Shown here one piece after another: positions 32,265-43,950 of a stretch of 64,000 bases of DNA. Under the pieces are notes generated by a model that was given only the letters and a program-made list of their open reading frames with translations, made no database searches and was not told the origin of the DNA. A program made the position numbers and the translations under genes. Position 1 is the stretch's first letter; each line of letters opens with the position of its first letter. Location of the stretch: assembly GCF_020497125.1 (NCBI RefSeq), contig NC_059073.1, positions 139,633,012 through 139,697,011 on the forward strand. The letters are read 5' to 3'. The stretch is from Mauremys mutica. Lineage: Eukaryota; Chordata; Testudines; Geoemydidae.

Positions 32265-32362
32265 TCCAGATGCATCTGATGAAGTAGGTTTTATCCCACG
32301 AAAGCTTATGCCCAAATAAATTTGTTAGTCTCTAAGGTGCCACAAGGACTCCTTGTTATTTT
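32265..32362 (+). mobile_element. Penelope-like element, 3' tail fragment
   Basis: 'gatgcatctgatgaagtagg', 'cccacgaaagcttatgcccaa', 'aaatttgttagtctctaag' and 'gtgccacaaggactccttg' are the plus-strand form of the tail attached to the GIY-YIG frame at 23380-24300. Confidence 0.75.
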
Positions 32363-33190
32363 TGCTCATCTGAGAACAACCAAGCTCAAGATTCTACTTC
32401 CTTTTGATTACACATTTCAAAGAATCCCTCCATAATCTAATCTATCTATCTAGAGAGAGCAAGTGAGAGCCCTTTATTCAATGGCAAATCTAATCATAAA
32501 AGCTGTTAGACTATTTTTAAAAAAAAAGAATGTTTTTCTCTTCTTTAGGCTGTGTAATGAAAAGCGCCTTATTCTAATAATAATAATGAAACCCAACCTC
32601 TAGATGATGATAATGATTCAGCCCAATTTATCATCATAAAATGTCAATGTCACACATGAAATAATCATGTATGAATGCTTCAAGAAGAGGAAAAATAAAA
32701 TGAAACGCACCCACTTTTGAAAAGACGATGGGGGCTGGTTATGAAAATGATGGAAGTCAGAGGCTTAAGTGATTAAGTCGAATATAGAGCTCACTCATTT
32801 GCAATTTGATTTTAACTACGGGCAAGACGAGGGAAAACAAGAACAGGGCCGTCTGCAGCATAACATTAATAAAGCGTAATTAGGAAAAGATTAGCATAGA
32901 AGAAAGAAAAGCATCTTAATTCACCTTTCCATAGCCTGCCAGTGCATCTCTTGATGTTGATTATTATTTTCAGTGGGCTGGTGTTTACAAAGGTTTGATT
33001 AGATTGTAGGAATGTAAATTAAGGGAGCTTGTTGAGAATGTATTTTCTCTCTTTGCACAAGAAGGTAGAAATCACAGCCGCAGGCGCTGTTGAAATGCTA
33101 TGGATTAGACAGAGAATGTAGATGAATCTGGATATTGTATATTCTCACCCAATATTTCTTACAATGCCTGAATCCCAACTCAGAGATTTT
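32363..33190. other. repeat-poor AT-rich block, candidate regulatory DNA
   Basis: No repeat is recognised across about 800 bp, which is unusual in this window. It contains several homeodomain-type words, including 'gcgtaattagg', 'taataataataatg' and 'ttgattttaac'. This fits a conserved non-coding element, but cross-species comparison is required to say so. Confidence 0.3.
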
Positions 33191-33191
33191 T

Positions 33192-33385
33192 AGGATCACA
33201 TGCCTGGATAATAATAATGCTTAGCATTTATAGAGTGGTTTTCATCTGTAGAAATCAAAGTGCTTTACAAAGGAAGAAAACTACCATGATTCATTGTCTC
33301 CAGATCCAGAAAGTCACACAGGGGGATCAGTGATACAACCCAGGTTCCCTAACTCCTACCCCTATGCCCTATCCCCCAGACTTAC
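33192..33385 (-). repeat. MIR-like SINE, minus strand
   Basis: 'cttagcatttatagagtggt', 'caaagtgctttacaaagga' and 'gatacaacccaggttcccta' are the reverse complement of SINE tail to head segments. The head end is near 33370. Confidence 0.6.
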
Positions 33386-33579
33386 TGTTAATTGCTGATC
33401 ACCCTACAACAGTCCTGGCATGACCACTAGCTCAGATTCCTCAATGGCTTTCTCGCTTGTCCGATGAATAGTCTCTATTTTTAGTTGTGTACAGTGTGAT
33501 ATTAGTACTGGACACCGTAGATAAACCAGAATACTTTCAGAATCCCCAGCACCCCATGCTGGCCACAGTGCGGGCGAGT

Positions 33580-33830
33580 TTGAGATGCAGTGTGGCCTAG
33601 GAGATCGAGGACTAGAGTGGTATTCAGAAGACTTGTGTTCAATTCCTGGCTCTGAGATTGTCCTGCTGGGCAACACTCTTCCTCCGCTTGGAGGCCTCAA
33701 TTTGCCCATCTGTAAAATAACCTCCTTTGTAAAGTGCTGTATAGGAGCTAGGTATTGTTATTTTGTGGGCCTCCCTCTCAGTCGGGGCTTCTGAGAGCTA
33801 CTGTAACACAAATAATAATAAAAAAGGAAA
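33580..33830 (+). repeat. tRNA-derived MIR-like SINE, near full length
   Basis: The head is 'gatgcagtgtggcctaggag', followed by 'gtgttcaattcctggctctg' (B-box-like 'gttcaattcc'), 'tttgcccatctgtaaaataa', 'ttgtaaagtgctgtatagga' and the end 'taacacaaataataataaa'. Confidence 0.75.
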
Positions 33831-34615
33831 TGATTTCTTCAAATGGCCTTCAAAAGAGTGTGAATAATAAACCATGTTGTGATGCTGCTGCCAGTTGTCG
33901 GCCTCTCTGCTAAGGAGGGCAACAGTGGCACATTTAAATGAATGCTACATCCATGGGGCTACGCCACAATATAACAGGGAGGCAATTAGAGCTAGTAGTT
34001 GTGCTGGGTGTTGTGTTTTTAATACTTGACTATGGGCTCATTCATTGTGCCTCTTGGTAGCAACCACCAAACTGCCATTAGATGGTAATACCTTTGGGTC
34101 ATTACCAACCAAGGCCAGATGTGAATGCACAAATTAGAGGTGACAAGTACTGTCTGAGGCACAATCCACTCTTCTGAATTCTAGATGCAACGGTGCATTT
34201 GTCTCCTTCAGATTGAAACATCTTCACGTGCCTTTATTAATTTGTCTTCTAAAAAAAATCCTGTCCTTTGTGAACCAGAATCTTGCATATCTATGCTATT
34301 AATGAGAAACCACCTGCCAGTGGAGATTCAGTGTTATAATTATTTTTAATAAACACAGCTCTACAGAAAAGTGCTCTTTAAACAGAGCCTCAGCAAATTT
34401 GCTCTGGGGTTTCATATGAGAGGCGAAAATCCCTTGTTCTTATTTCAGCCCGCTCCATTTTCCTTCAGAACAAACAGTATAATGCAATAGAACCCTGGCC
34501 ATATTTATTAGGTAAGCCACACCCACTCAGTGTGGCACTCCGTCCTCCTCTAGTAGTGGCTAAGTTACATATAGAGAATGATGAGACTTCAACAACCATG
34601 GCTAACAGAGCTGGC
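33831..34615. other. non-coding stretch, nothing recognised
   Basis: No repeat or gene was recognised. Confidence 0.3.
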
Positions 34616-34617
34616 AT

Positions 34618-34695
34618 TTTTAGCTCAAGCAGTAGAGACTCGTGCTTTAGGATCCCAATGTCCCGGGTTCAATCCCTGGTACTGAAGCCTTACCC
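34618..34695 (+). repeat. tRNA-like SINE head with A and B boxes
   Basis: A-box 'tagctcaagcagtagagac' and B-box 'gggttcaatccc' are spaced as in a tRNA. The acceptor ends do not pair and no mature 3' end is visible, so a SINE head is more likely than a tRNA gene. The anticodon loop cannot be assigned safely. Confidence 0.5.
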
Positions 34696-35121
34696 AGTGG
34701 CACAAGGCATTACAAGTACAGGAGCTATACCTACGTGCTATGCTTGGTACACACGTAGCCATGACAGAACACAATTGCAGTCACCCTTTATCATGCTCAC
34801 ACTTTCTGCTCAAGAACATCACTTAGGGGTAGGAAGGTTTGCATAAGCCCCCCCTCAATTCCTCAATCTAGACACACAAAGCATTTCAGGGGCATATACT
34901 AGCACATGTCCATGCACTTCCTTGTACAACTACGTCTGGTAGTTATCTTTATACCGTCTATAATGCAGAGTTCTGAATCCTTGCTGTAGTTTCATCTGGT
35001 GTATGTGCCCTTTAGAGGCACTCAGACATTATAGTGACAGGTGCCAGTAAAGGAATGAGGATAGACAGATGGGAGGAAAAGGCGGAGATGTGGTAGAGGG
35101 AGTGGGAGTTAGCAGTAGAGG

Positions 35122-35974
35122 CAGTGGTGAGCTCCAGCCGGTTCGCACCGGTTCGCAGGAACCGGTAGTTACATTTAGAAGCCTTTTTAGAACCGGTTGT
35201 TCCAGGACAACCGGTTCTAAAGAAGCTTTTAAATTTAACAAAGGCTCAAGCAGCTGTCCACCCGGCCCCCGGCCCCAGCTCACCTCCCTCTCTCCCCTGA
35301 ATGCTCCGCCCTCCTTCTCCTCCCCCACATCCCGCGAATCAAATGTTTGCGGGAAGCCTGAAACAAGGAGCAGGCAGGTAAGCCGGGCGGGGGGAGGGCT
35401 TCAGGGAGGCACGGTGTGCACGGCCCAGTCCGGCTCCCCCGGCCCCGGCCGAGTGCCCCCGGCTCGGGCTGGTCCCGGCCGAGTGGCGCCGGCTCGGCCC
35501 GGCTCGGGGAGTCGGGCCCCGCGGCGCCAGTCCCTGCGGTGCCGGCCGAGCGGACCCAGTCCGGGCCCCAGGCAGTGTGGTAAGAGGGCAGGGAGCAGGG
35601 AGTGGGTGTTCGGTGGGTTGTGGGAGAGTGGATAGGGGTTGGGGCGGTCAGAGGGCAGGGAACAGGGGGATTGAATGGGGGCAAGGGTCCCGGGGGGCAG
35701 TCAGGAAGGAGCAGGGGTTGGATGAGGTGGTGGGGGGCAGTCAGGGACAGAGAGAAGGGGTGGTTGGATGGGGCAGGGATCCTGGGAGGCCATCAAGAAT
35801 GAGAGGAGGGGTTGGATGGGGCAGCAGGGGGCAGTTAGGGGACAGGGAAGGGGGGAATGGGTTAGGGGTCTCCGGGGGGTGTGTCAAGGAACATGGGGGG
35901 TTGGATGGGGCACGACCCCCTCGTGAGGTGAGGAGGAGGGAACCTGTTGTTAATATTTTGGCAGCTCATCACTG
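35122..35974. mobile_element. non-autonomous hAT transposon, GC-rich
   Basis: The 853-bp element has ends CAGTGGTGAGCTCC and GCAGCTCATCACTG, inverted over about 12 positions, and a perfect 8-bp duplication, agtagagg (35114-35121 and 35975-35982). Near the left end 'accggttcgca' and 'aaccggttgt' form small palindromes. The right half is a degenerate array of G-rich units such as 'ggttggatggggcag'. Long GC-rich frames inside are not supported as genes. There is no transposase. Confidence 0.92.
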
Positions 35975-35982
35975 AGTAGAGG

Positions 35983-38320
35983 GAGCCATGTGAAAGCAGA
36001 CACAGAAGCAGTCATGGGACAAGGACATGAAGGGGCAGCCAGACCAGCGACTGTAGCTGAGCAAAGCATATCGGAAACAAGATGATATATTTGTTATGCA
36101 AGATCAAAGTATTACAGTAAAAATGAGGAGGGATGGCATATGTTTCCCCTATTTCCTCAAGGGGAATGTATCCCTCCCGCCCACATACATCTGTTTAAAC
36201 TACAGTACATGTTTTGCCCTTGGTAATACACTATTATTTTTTTAAAGGCCATTCCTAGAACAGAAAGAAAGGCTGTGTGTGCTCGGTGGTCACAGGAGAA
36301 CCAGGGAAAAAGTAAACTTTCAAGCCAAACTGCAGAATAAGTGGGAAAAGAAGGCAGCTTTTATTCTATGGTATGGTGTGAGACTACAAGGGATACAGGT
36401 CATTTTGACTTCAACACAATAGCACAGCCTAAAAACCACCTCACAGACAAGGTGCCGTATAAGATTTTGTGGAGGGCAGTTCAGGTACCTTTATACCTTC
36501 AGATTCCTCTTCCATTCTGACACCCAGTTCTTTATGAGGGGATAGATTCAGCAAAACCTTCAAAGGCACAAAAGGAAGACCAAAAAAAAAAAAAGACTTT
36601 CTTCAGAGACTATCCCACATCCTTTGTTATAATATAAAGACACAATCTGTATAAATCATTTACTCTCAATCCAACTGAGCCTACATGTTGAACACTGGCA
36701 CCCCGATAGTTTAGACAGAAAGGAGCCCCTTTGACATTTTATTCACATAACGGTTTTTGAATTATCTGAGGCCTTTTCAAGTCTCGCTGCTGGATATAAT
36801 CAGGACCAGCCAAGTAAAAAGAAACTAGCTCCTCTTATTTGTTCTCAGGAACTCAGAGGTATACAGCAGAGTTGTGACAATAAGAACAAAATAATTGCTT
36901 ACTCTTAAACATCACCAAATTATCCATCACCTTGATTTTATATATAATTTCAAGAAACCTTTAAAAGACGGTACATTTATTAAAGTATTTTTGGGTCCAT
37001 AATCTAGTTTTTAACAATGAAAAAATGTCCCAAACCTTAGCCTAAATAAAAGACTCAAACCATTAAAGTTGGCATGTGTGTTTTTACAGTGCAGCACATT
37101 GGGACACCTTCAGGCGCTACCATAAAGCAATAAGTAATAACATTTTCCCTGTTCTTTTGATGGTAAATTCACCATCAAAGACCTTCCCAAAGCAGCAGCA
37201 TCTAGGCAAGAACATTCTTGCTTTAAGTGATTTAAGGTGTACAATCATATGCAATGCCTTGATATTTCTAAACCTGCCTTCCAACATTCTATTCACCGTG
37301 GGTAAACTATTAGTTTTTTGACATGAGTGTAAAGTATCATGAACGTTTTCATGATCATCGTGGTTAAAGACAAGTAAGTAAAAACAGGTAACTGGACTGG
37401 GACAGTTTTCTGGAGCTTTTTAAAACCTATCACTGGGATTTTATAGCACATTGCTCCACAATGGTAGACTTCTGCAGTGCCCGTGATCAGAGACACAAAC
37501 TATTGAAAATAAAAAGCTGACTACAACATGATGTTTCTCTTCACATGAATTCATTATTCTCATCATTATTTACAATTTTCCACCTCCAAGTGGGCTGCAT
37601 AAAGCTCTCTGTTGCTTTGGTGAAAGTAACTGTATCTAGGAAGATGAAAAACAAACCAGCTGAACCATAGAGAAATGTCATCTCCGTTCACCCCAGCTGA
37701 TTTGAGCTCTTACATTCTCAAAATGTCGTGTGTGAGGTCTTTGCTGTAAACTACCATTAGCCGATGTTCAATGGAAAGATGTGGCTACAAAATGCTTTGT
37801 AAAATGGGTGCATGCAGGTGAATGAGCAAAGTATTCTTCAGCTGAAGCATTATTGGGTCACCTGGGGATGTCACAAGCTAAGTAGGGTTGAGCTCACACA
37901 TTATTTGGGTGGGAGAAGTGGGGGGCACAGTAAGTGGTGCTGGTGATTTATGAAGCAGCACTCATCCATCTGCATTAACACTGCCCCAATTCCCCAGCAA
38001 GGTATTAGATGCCATAGAGTCTGCTCTTGTAGAATGAGATGTAAAGCTGAGGCTTGTGTGGTCTCAGGGGCACTTTTGACCGGAAATGACCCTGCCATTT
38101 CAATGGGAGACTAATCTTCAATGCTTATCCTAAACTGGTGAGTGATGTTGCTGTGCACTGTTGAATAACTGCCATGTTTTATCCCAAGGGGGTAGAACAT
38201 TCCAGTAGTAAACACATTTTACGTAGTGTGGGCCTGATCCCAATGGCCTTTTCTAATCATTTAATACCCAGGAAACGTGAGTGCAAAGTGCATATCAACT
38301 GTTACTATTTTGTATTATTT
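35983..38320. other. non-coding stretch, nothing recognised
   Basis: About 2.3 kb of AT-rich DNA without a repeat I can name. Open frames are short and unsupported. Confidence 0.3.
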
Positions 38321-38324
38321 AAAA

Positions 38325-38442
38325 TGCAAGTTCATCGGGACAGGATGGTTTGTATGGCACCTAGCACAAAGGGGCCCAGACCCGGTTAAAGCCCCGAGAT
38401 GCGACCACAACATAAATGTTAAATAATAAAATAAAATAAAAC
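38325..38442 (+). repeat. MIR-like SINE, 3' tail fragment
   Basis: 'gtatggcacctagcacaaag', 'gccccgagatgcgaccacaa' and an 'aaataataaaataaaataaa' end. The head is missing. Confidence 0.7.
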
Positions 38443-38654
38443 AAAACAATGGAGAATCATATTATACTCGACTTTGGGATTCACTTTGCACTGTTGTACA
38501 TGGCTACACTGGCAGGGCTCCGGAGAATCGTTGTATCTGCAGGAAAGACTCAGTTCTTTAAGATCCTCTGGATGGAAAAGATTTTTTATAAAAGTAAGAC
38601 ATGGTTCTTGATTTTTATACTAAATAAACTACATAACAAAAAATGTTAAAATGG

Positions 38655-38812
38655 GACATTTTGACAAGTTCAAATTTTTTATTTCAATTTTTTTTCGAAA
38701 CAGGAAATGTATCAAAACGGGCCCTTTCCCATTAAGTTTTAGATTTGATGAATCAGCATTTTCTGGTGAAAAAACACATATTCCAAAAATTCCTAACCAG
38801 CTCTACAAATTA
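38655..38812. repeat. AT-rich MITE-like repeat
   Basis: 'ggacattttgacaagttcaa', 'ttttatttcaattttttttc' and the end 'cctaaccagctctac' match the AT-rich repeat family. The end is the inverse of 'gagctagtcagg' at 2901. Confidence 0.5.
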
Positions 38813-39955
38813 ATATACCATTAACCCAGTTATGGGCCCAATCTAACCTCCACTGACTTCAGTGGACTTTGTGTTGAGCACTGTGTACTGATTGAAAACA
38901 TCCATCTTTTATACAAGATCACTACTTGCTAGTAGTGTCACTTTTGGTCATATCCTCCAGACACACTTTCTCCTGCTGAAACATAGCCCAGATTTTCCCA
39001 GAATGCATTGCAACAAACAGATTTAGGCAGCCTGATTGGTTTGGTTATACAAACAATAGCTAATAGATTATTGTGTTTGAAAAAAAGCAGCTGTGTGGAC
39101 AGAACCCAGCAGAGCTCTAATGGATGAAGATGAGAGAGTGTCACAAATTATTACATAACAAAAACACACAGGTGCACTTGAGGTGAAGGCAGGAACTTTT
39201 CTCTGCCCTTTTCCACCTCCTCCCTTTCAATACCTGAGCATTTCATCAAGAGCTTAACTCTCAGACCCCAAACACTGCTGACAAATACCATGCTGCAGCA
39301 CTCAAAAAAGTCAACAATGTAGGGAAATCGACCAGCTGCTCCCTGACACAGTTCAAAGAAGCTGGTCTCTCAGGCGACATGTTTGCGTTGAAATAAACCA
39401 ACCAACCGGAAGTATTAAAATAGGAGAGTGGTTGAAGCTCTACCAACAACAACATTATGAGTCCGAAATGTTATCCAGAAAAAGTCTGATTTTCACTTAT
39501 AGACCCCGAGTTAATTGTAGAAAAGTGTAGTACAGTGGGAATAGCTAGATTACCCACACTATTAAGAGATGCAGCCATGCTTGACCCATCTCTACTTCCT
39601 GTTTGTCAGTAGCAGTTTTACTCCCATTCAAGTTTGTTGTGAGACACTTGAATTAAAAAACAAATGCCCAACCTGCCGTCTTGTGAGTAAAGTTTTATTT
39701 ATGTTGCACAGAGTGGTCCCTCTACAAAAGTAATAAAACAAAGCATCTCAGTGTCATCCAGGAGATATGACAAATGAGCTCCATTTTCCAATAGTTGTGT
39801 TCCCAATTTCTGTATTTAATGAGAAATATGCTTCAATACACTTATCTCATTTGCTGCTTCTCCTACCTCTGGCATAGATACACACACACACACACACACA
39901 CAGATTTATTTAAAGAACCCATTTGTTAACCCCTTCTCTCCTTCATACACCTTTG
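38813..39955. other. non-coding stretch with (CA)n
   Basis: No gene was recognised. 'ctccactgacttcagtgg' at 38849-38866 is a short palindrome of the 28896 type. A (CA)11 microsatellite lies at 39881-39902. Confidence 0.35.
39881..39902. repeat. (CA)11 microsatellite
   Basis: Eleven uninterrupted CA dinucleotides. Confidence 0.98.
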
Positions 39956-39959
39956 CAAT

Positions 39960-40090
39960 ACAGCATTCAGTCGCTAGATGTCTGTGTGTGCTGGAGAGAG
40001 TTTCAGACAGGATGTGATCTTCGGTAAAAGAGGGGAGACAAAGCTGGAACTCAAGGTGTGTGGAAACTTCTTTGTCTGTATAGCTGTAGT
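39960..40090 (+). repeat. interspersed repeat copy shared with 14455-14575
   Basis: It shares 'ttcagtcgctagatgt', 'aaagctggaactcaaggtgt' and 'gtggaaacttctttg' in the same order as the copy at 14455-14575. Confidence 0.55.
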
Positions 40091-41415
40091 TTTGTTTTGT
40101 TTTGGTAATAAATGCCTCCTGTGATTTCATAGATCATGATGCCCAGAGAGTTCAGGGCAGGAGAATAAGAAATTGGAAACGACCCAGTTATGCCCTTCTT
40201 ACTCCTAGAAAGAGGTTAATATGCGTTTTGATGTGGGAGAATACAGAATGAGTCTTATAAACACCTCAAACAACGGACAATGTGGCATTACCTATGTGCT
40301 TCAATTTCCCCATCTGCACACTGGAAGAGAGAGATCAGAGAGAGACGAGAGAGATCATATTTACTTCACTTTCCCATCAGATTTATTACTTAGGTTCGAA
40401 TTAGCGATGAACTGGATTCAAACACACAGTGTTGTTTTTACTGAAGCACTTTCCTGACTGTAACTGTCCTTCAAAGTGAAAACCCGCTTGCTCTGTGGTC
40501 TTGGGGGGAAGTCAGTGTGCCTACAAAGTCCATGTCCAACACCCCTGTAAGATCACTAGCTCTTTGGGGGCTCCCTACACAGACCGACAGTCAGATTTGG
40601 GTGTGGGAAGATGACTGGCTGGTAGGTCCATGGGTCTGCCATTATGTGAATTCAGTGGGCCATTGCACAGCATCTGCAGGAGGCTATTGAAGCTGTAAGA
40701 TTGCAGTATCAACCATGGAAAGAAGGGAGAACTTTTTCCTTCTCCCCAGATATGAAACTGGCCCTCACCTTGACAAGGCTCCTATCTGAGCTTGAGGTAG
40801 GGAGGGATATGGGCTTAAGCGAGGAAAAAAATTGTCCTGCTGCAGAGAGCTAGCACAAGGCATATGCATACCTTCACACCCATGAATAGGCCCACGCTAG
40901 GACAGATATCAACTGACTGCCATTTTGACTGATACCAGGGACTGAACTGAGGACTGTCAGAGTTTAAAGCAGGAACCTCTACAGCAGAAGGCTAGAATAG
41001 AGCAACACCCTCTATGGACTGGGCACAGAGGAGGATGCAAAACACATATAATGATTAGTGAGTTACAGATACACAAGGAGGAAGCCCATGCTAAACCAAA
41101 AGGGGAAAAGAACAATTATTTATATCCTAACCAGTCAAGGAGAACGTCTTTTGGCCTGCAAGCTCACTGCGCCACGGGGCATGCTGACCCAGCAACCTCT
41201 CTGCCCATCATGTCAGCACAATGATCTCCGAGTCATGAAGTAGGTTAAACATGGATGACTATGGCTTCAAGAGGAAGCAGAGATGACAGATGGGCATGAT
41301 GAAAAGCATATGATTCCTTGATTAAATCAAAGACAAATCGATGGTGTTGGCAATGCGGATGAGGCCTTGTAACTCCCACCCAGCAGCGATGAAAGTACAG
41401 TAGGCAGCACAGGAT
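40091..41415. other. non-coding stretch, nothing recognised
   Basis: Apart from a short GA-rich patch near 40325-40360, no repeat or gene was recognised. Confidence 0.3.
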
Positions 41416-42099
41416 GGAATCATAGAATATCAGGGTTGGAAAAGACCTCAGGAGGTCATCTAGTCCAACCCCCTGCTCAAAGCAGGACCAATCCCCAACT
41501 AAATCATCCCAGCCAGGTCTTTGTCAAGCCTGACCTTAAAAACCTATAAGGAAGGAGAGTCCACCACCTCCCTAGGTAAACCATTCCAGTGCTTCACCAC
41601 TCTCCTAGTGAAAGTTTTTCCTAATATCCAACCTAAACCTCTCCCACTGCAACTTGAGACCATTACTCCTTGTTCTGTCATCTGGTATCACTGAGAACAG
41701 TCTAGATCCATCCTCTTTGGAACCCCCTTTCTGGTAGTTGAAAACAGCTATCAAATCTCCCCTCATTCTTCTCTTCTGCAGACTAAACAATCCCAGTTCC
41801 CTCAGCCTCTCCTCATAAGTCATGTGCTCCAGCCCGCTAATCATTTTTGTTGCCCTCCGCTGGACTCTTTCCAATTTTTCCACATCCTTCTTGTAGTGTG
41901 GGACCCAAAACTGGACACAGTACTCCAGATGAGGCCTAACCAATGTTGAATAGAGGGGAACGATCACGTCCCTCGATCTGCTGGCAATATCCCTACTCAG
42001 GGGTGAAAGTAACTTACAGGACTTACCGGTACTGCCGGAGTCCTGAGGAGGCATGGCCTCTCCCAGAAGAGGCATGGTCTCTCAAGATTTAAAGGCCCT

Positions 42100-42565
42100 G
42101 GGGAACCAGCTGTGGCTGGGAGACCCAGGGCCTTTAAATACCAGGGGATCCCAGCTGCAGAGGTGGCTGGGAGCCCCCCGGGGCTCAGGGGCAAATTAAA
42201 GGGCCCGGGGCTCTGGCCGCCAGGGAGAACCCCGAGCTTTGCGGGGCTGGGGCAGGCATTTAAAGGGCCCAGAGCTCCTGCCGCTGAGGGAAGCCCGGAG
42301 CCCTTTAAATCCTGGCCCCAGCCCGGCCACCAGAGCCGTGGCCAGGATTCAAAGGGCTCTGGGCTGCCCACAGCCGCGGGGAGCTTTGAGTCCTTTAAAT
42401 CCCTGCCCCAGCCCAGCCGCCGGTGTCGGGATTTAAAGGGCTCTGGGCTGCCCACAGCTGCGGGGAGCTCTGAACCCTTTAAATCTCAGCTGCGGCCGGG
42501 ATTTAAAGGGCTCAGGGCTGCCCGCAGCCACAGGCAGCCCAGAGCCCTTTCAATCCCCGCCGTGG
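42100..42565. repeat. GC-rich reiterated 'TTTAAAGGGC' units in the hAT element
   Basis: 'gggatttaaagggctctggg' and its inverse ('gagccctttaaatcc') recur about ten times at spacings of about 50-110 bp, in both orientations. They give a cluster of potential hairpins and long stop-poor frames that are not genes. Confidence 0.8.
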
Positions 42566-43372
42566 AAGTCGATGCGGTCTAGCACGGCGTACTGGCTCTT
42601 GCCGGTACACCGGACCAGACCGGCTTACTTTCACCTCTGACTGTATGTATGTGTATGTGTATGAATGTGTCACAAACAATGCAGCTACAGCCTGCCACCG
42701 ACCAGCAGCAACCCCAGCAACCGGCCCCTGTGGGCTGCTGCCTGCAGAGAGTCAGCAGGTGCTGCTGGGCTGGGTCTGCCAAGGAGTAAGTAACCAAGGC
42801 AAAAAACACAGCCAGCCAGGGAGGGAGCCGGGGGAGGGGAGGGGGAGAGGAAGTCGGAATGAATGAAGGATAACTGGAATAGCCTTCATGAAATATACAA
42901 GATATTTAGAGAAAGTTTTGTCAATTTCAGCCTCTGCACTCTGCAGGCAGGACAAAACAAAAAGAGATCTGAGATTGCACCCAATGTCCTAAGGACATTT
43001 CAGGTGTTTAAATCAATATATAAAGAGGGTGGATTGGAATGAAAACTACTATTTCTTTCAAAGGAGGCACAATAATTTCCCTGAATATTCAGTTTTCCCC
43101 TCCAATCCCTTTGTGGTTCTGTCTATGGGGGCTATTTGCTTTCCCTGTGAATCTCTAGTTGCTTTAGCAATATTGCTTTGTCCGAAATAAACCCTAATCA
43201 TCATGACACATCTTTCCACCATGTTCTCCATGTTTTTTGTGTTTTTTTTTTAAACAGTAACATTTCAAAGAGGATCTGCAAGCTGTTTGGACATCACAAC
43301 CATGATCCTCTGCTGGGGAGGGAACGGGATAGATTTGAACTTGGAAATGGTTCCTGATTTTGATTGTGTTTA

Positions 43373-43950
43373 GGAGATCCCCTCACCCCGGGGGCAGAAA
43401 AGAACTGCCCCTGCCATGGTGTCACACACCCAACAACAACTGGGAGTGAAATTAACAAGGATGCCAGAAACGGCTCCTAACTCTGGGCATTGAACTGCAC
43501 AGGGAACAGCTGAATTTAAATTGTTCTTTTGCAGGCAGCAGCAGCAGGCATCTCAGCCAGTGTCCCTACTGCAAGCTAGAGCCTAGAGGAGAACCCCTGC
43601 TGGGGGTGGGGGGAGGAATGCAGAGCCTTGTCTGCAGCCTGGCTGGAGGAGGGGGAGGGAGGAGCCAAGAAACCAATGTGACAGTGAGTTTTCCCCTTCC
43701 ACCTGCTTTTTTTAGCTCTGGATTTAAGCTGTGCAGCCAAATGCTTGTATTTGTTGTGTATATTAGTATTGGAGATATCCCCTCATCCTGGGGGCAGAAA
43801 ATGACTGCCCCTGCCATGGTCAAACACACCCTCCCCTCGACCCCCTCCCCCCAGCTACTGTGAGTGAAATTAACAAGGATGGCAGAAACCTAGCCCTGGG
43901 GGCTGAACCATCAGGGAACAGCTGAGTTTAACCTATTCTTATGCAGGGAG
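43373..43950. repeat. direct duplication, period about 398 bp
   Basis: Unit A from 43373 and unit B from 43771 share 'cctgggggcagaaaa'-type, 'actgcccctgccatgg', 'gtgaaattaacaaggatg' and 'agggaacagctga' in the same order, with moderate divergence. Confidence 0.8.

Noticed and set aside
34618..34695. A genuine tRNA gene
   Set aside because: A and B boxes are present, but the acceptor stem does not pair and no terminator-like T run follows at the expected place.
35069..35975. 188- and 134-codon frames rich in Gly, Arg and Pro
   Set aside because: They lie within or across the edge of the hAT element with an 8-bp duplication, and there is no coding evidence.
36000..38300. Gene in the 2.3-kb quiet region
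   Set aside because: Open frames are short and unsupported, with no paired splice sites of quality or family motifs.
42100..42565. CRISPR-like array
   Set aside because: Units alternate in orientation, spacers are not uniform and the organism is a vertebrate.
41997..42582. 150-codon frames on both strands with repeated 'GSPEPFKS' or 'LGPLN' phrases
   Set aside because: The peptide repeats come from the TTTAAAGGGC DNA units of the hAT element, in both orientations.
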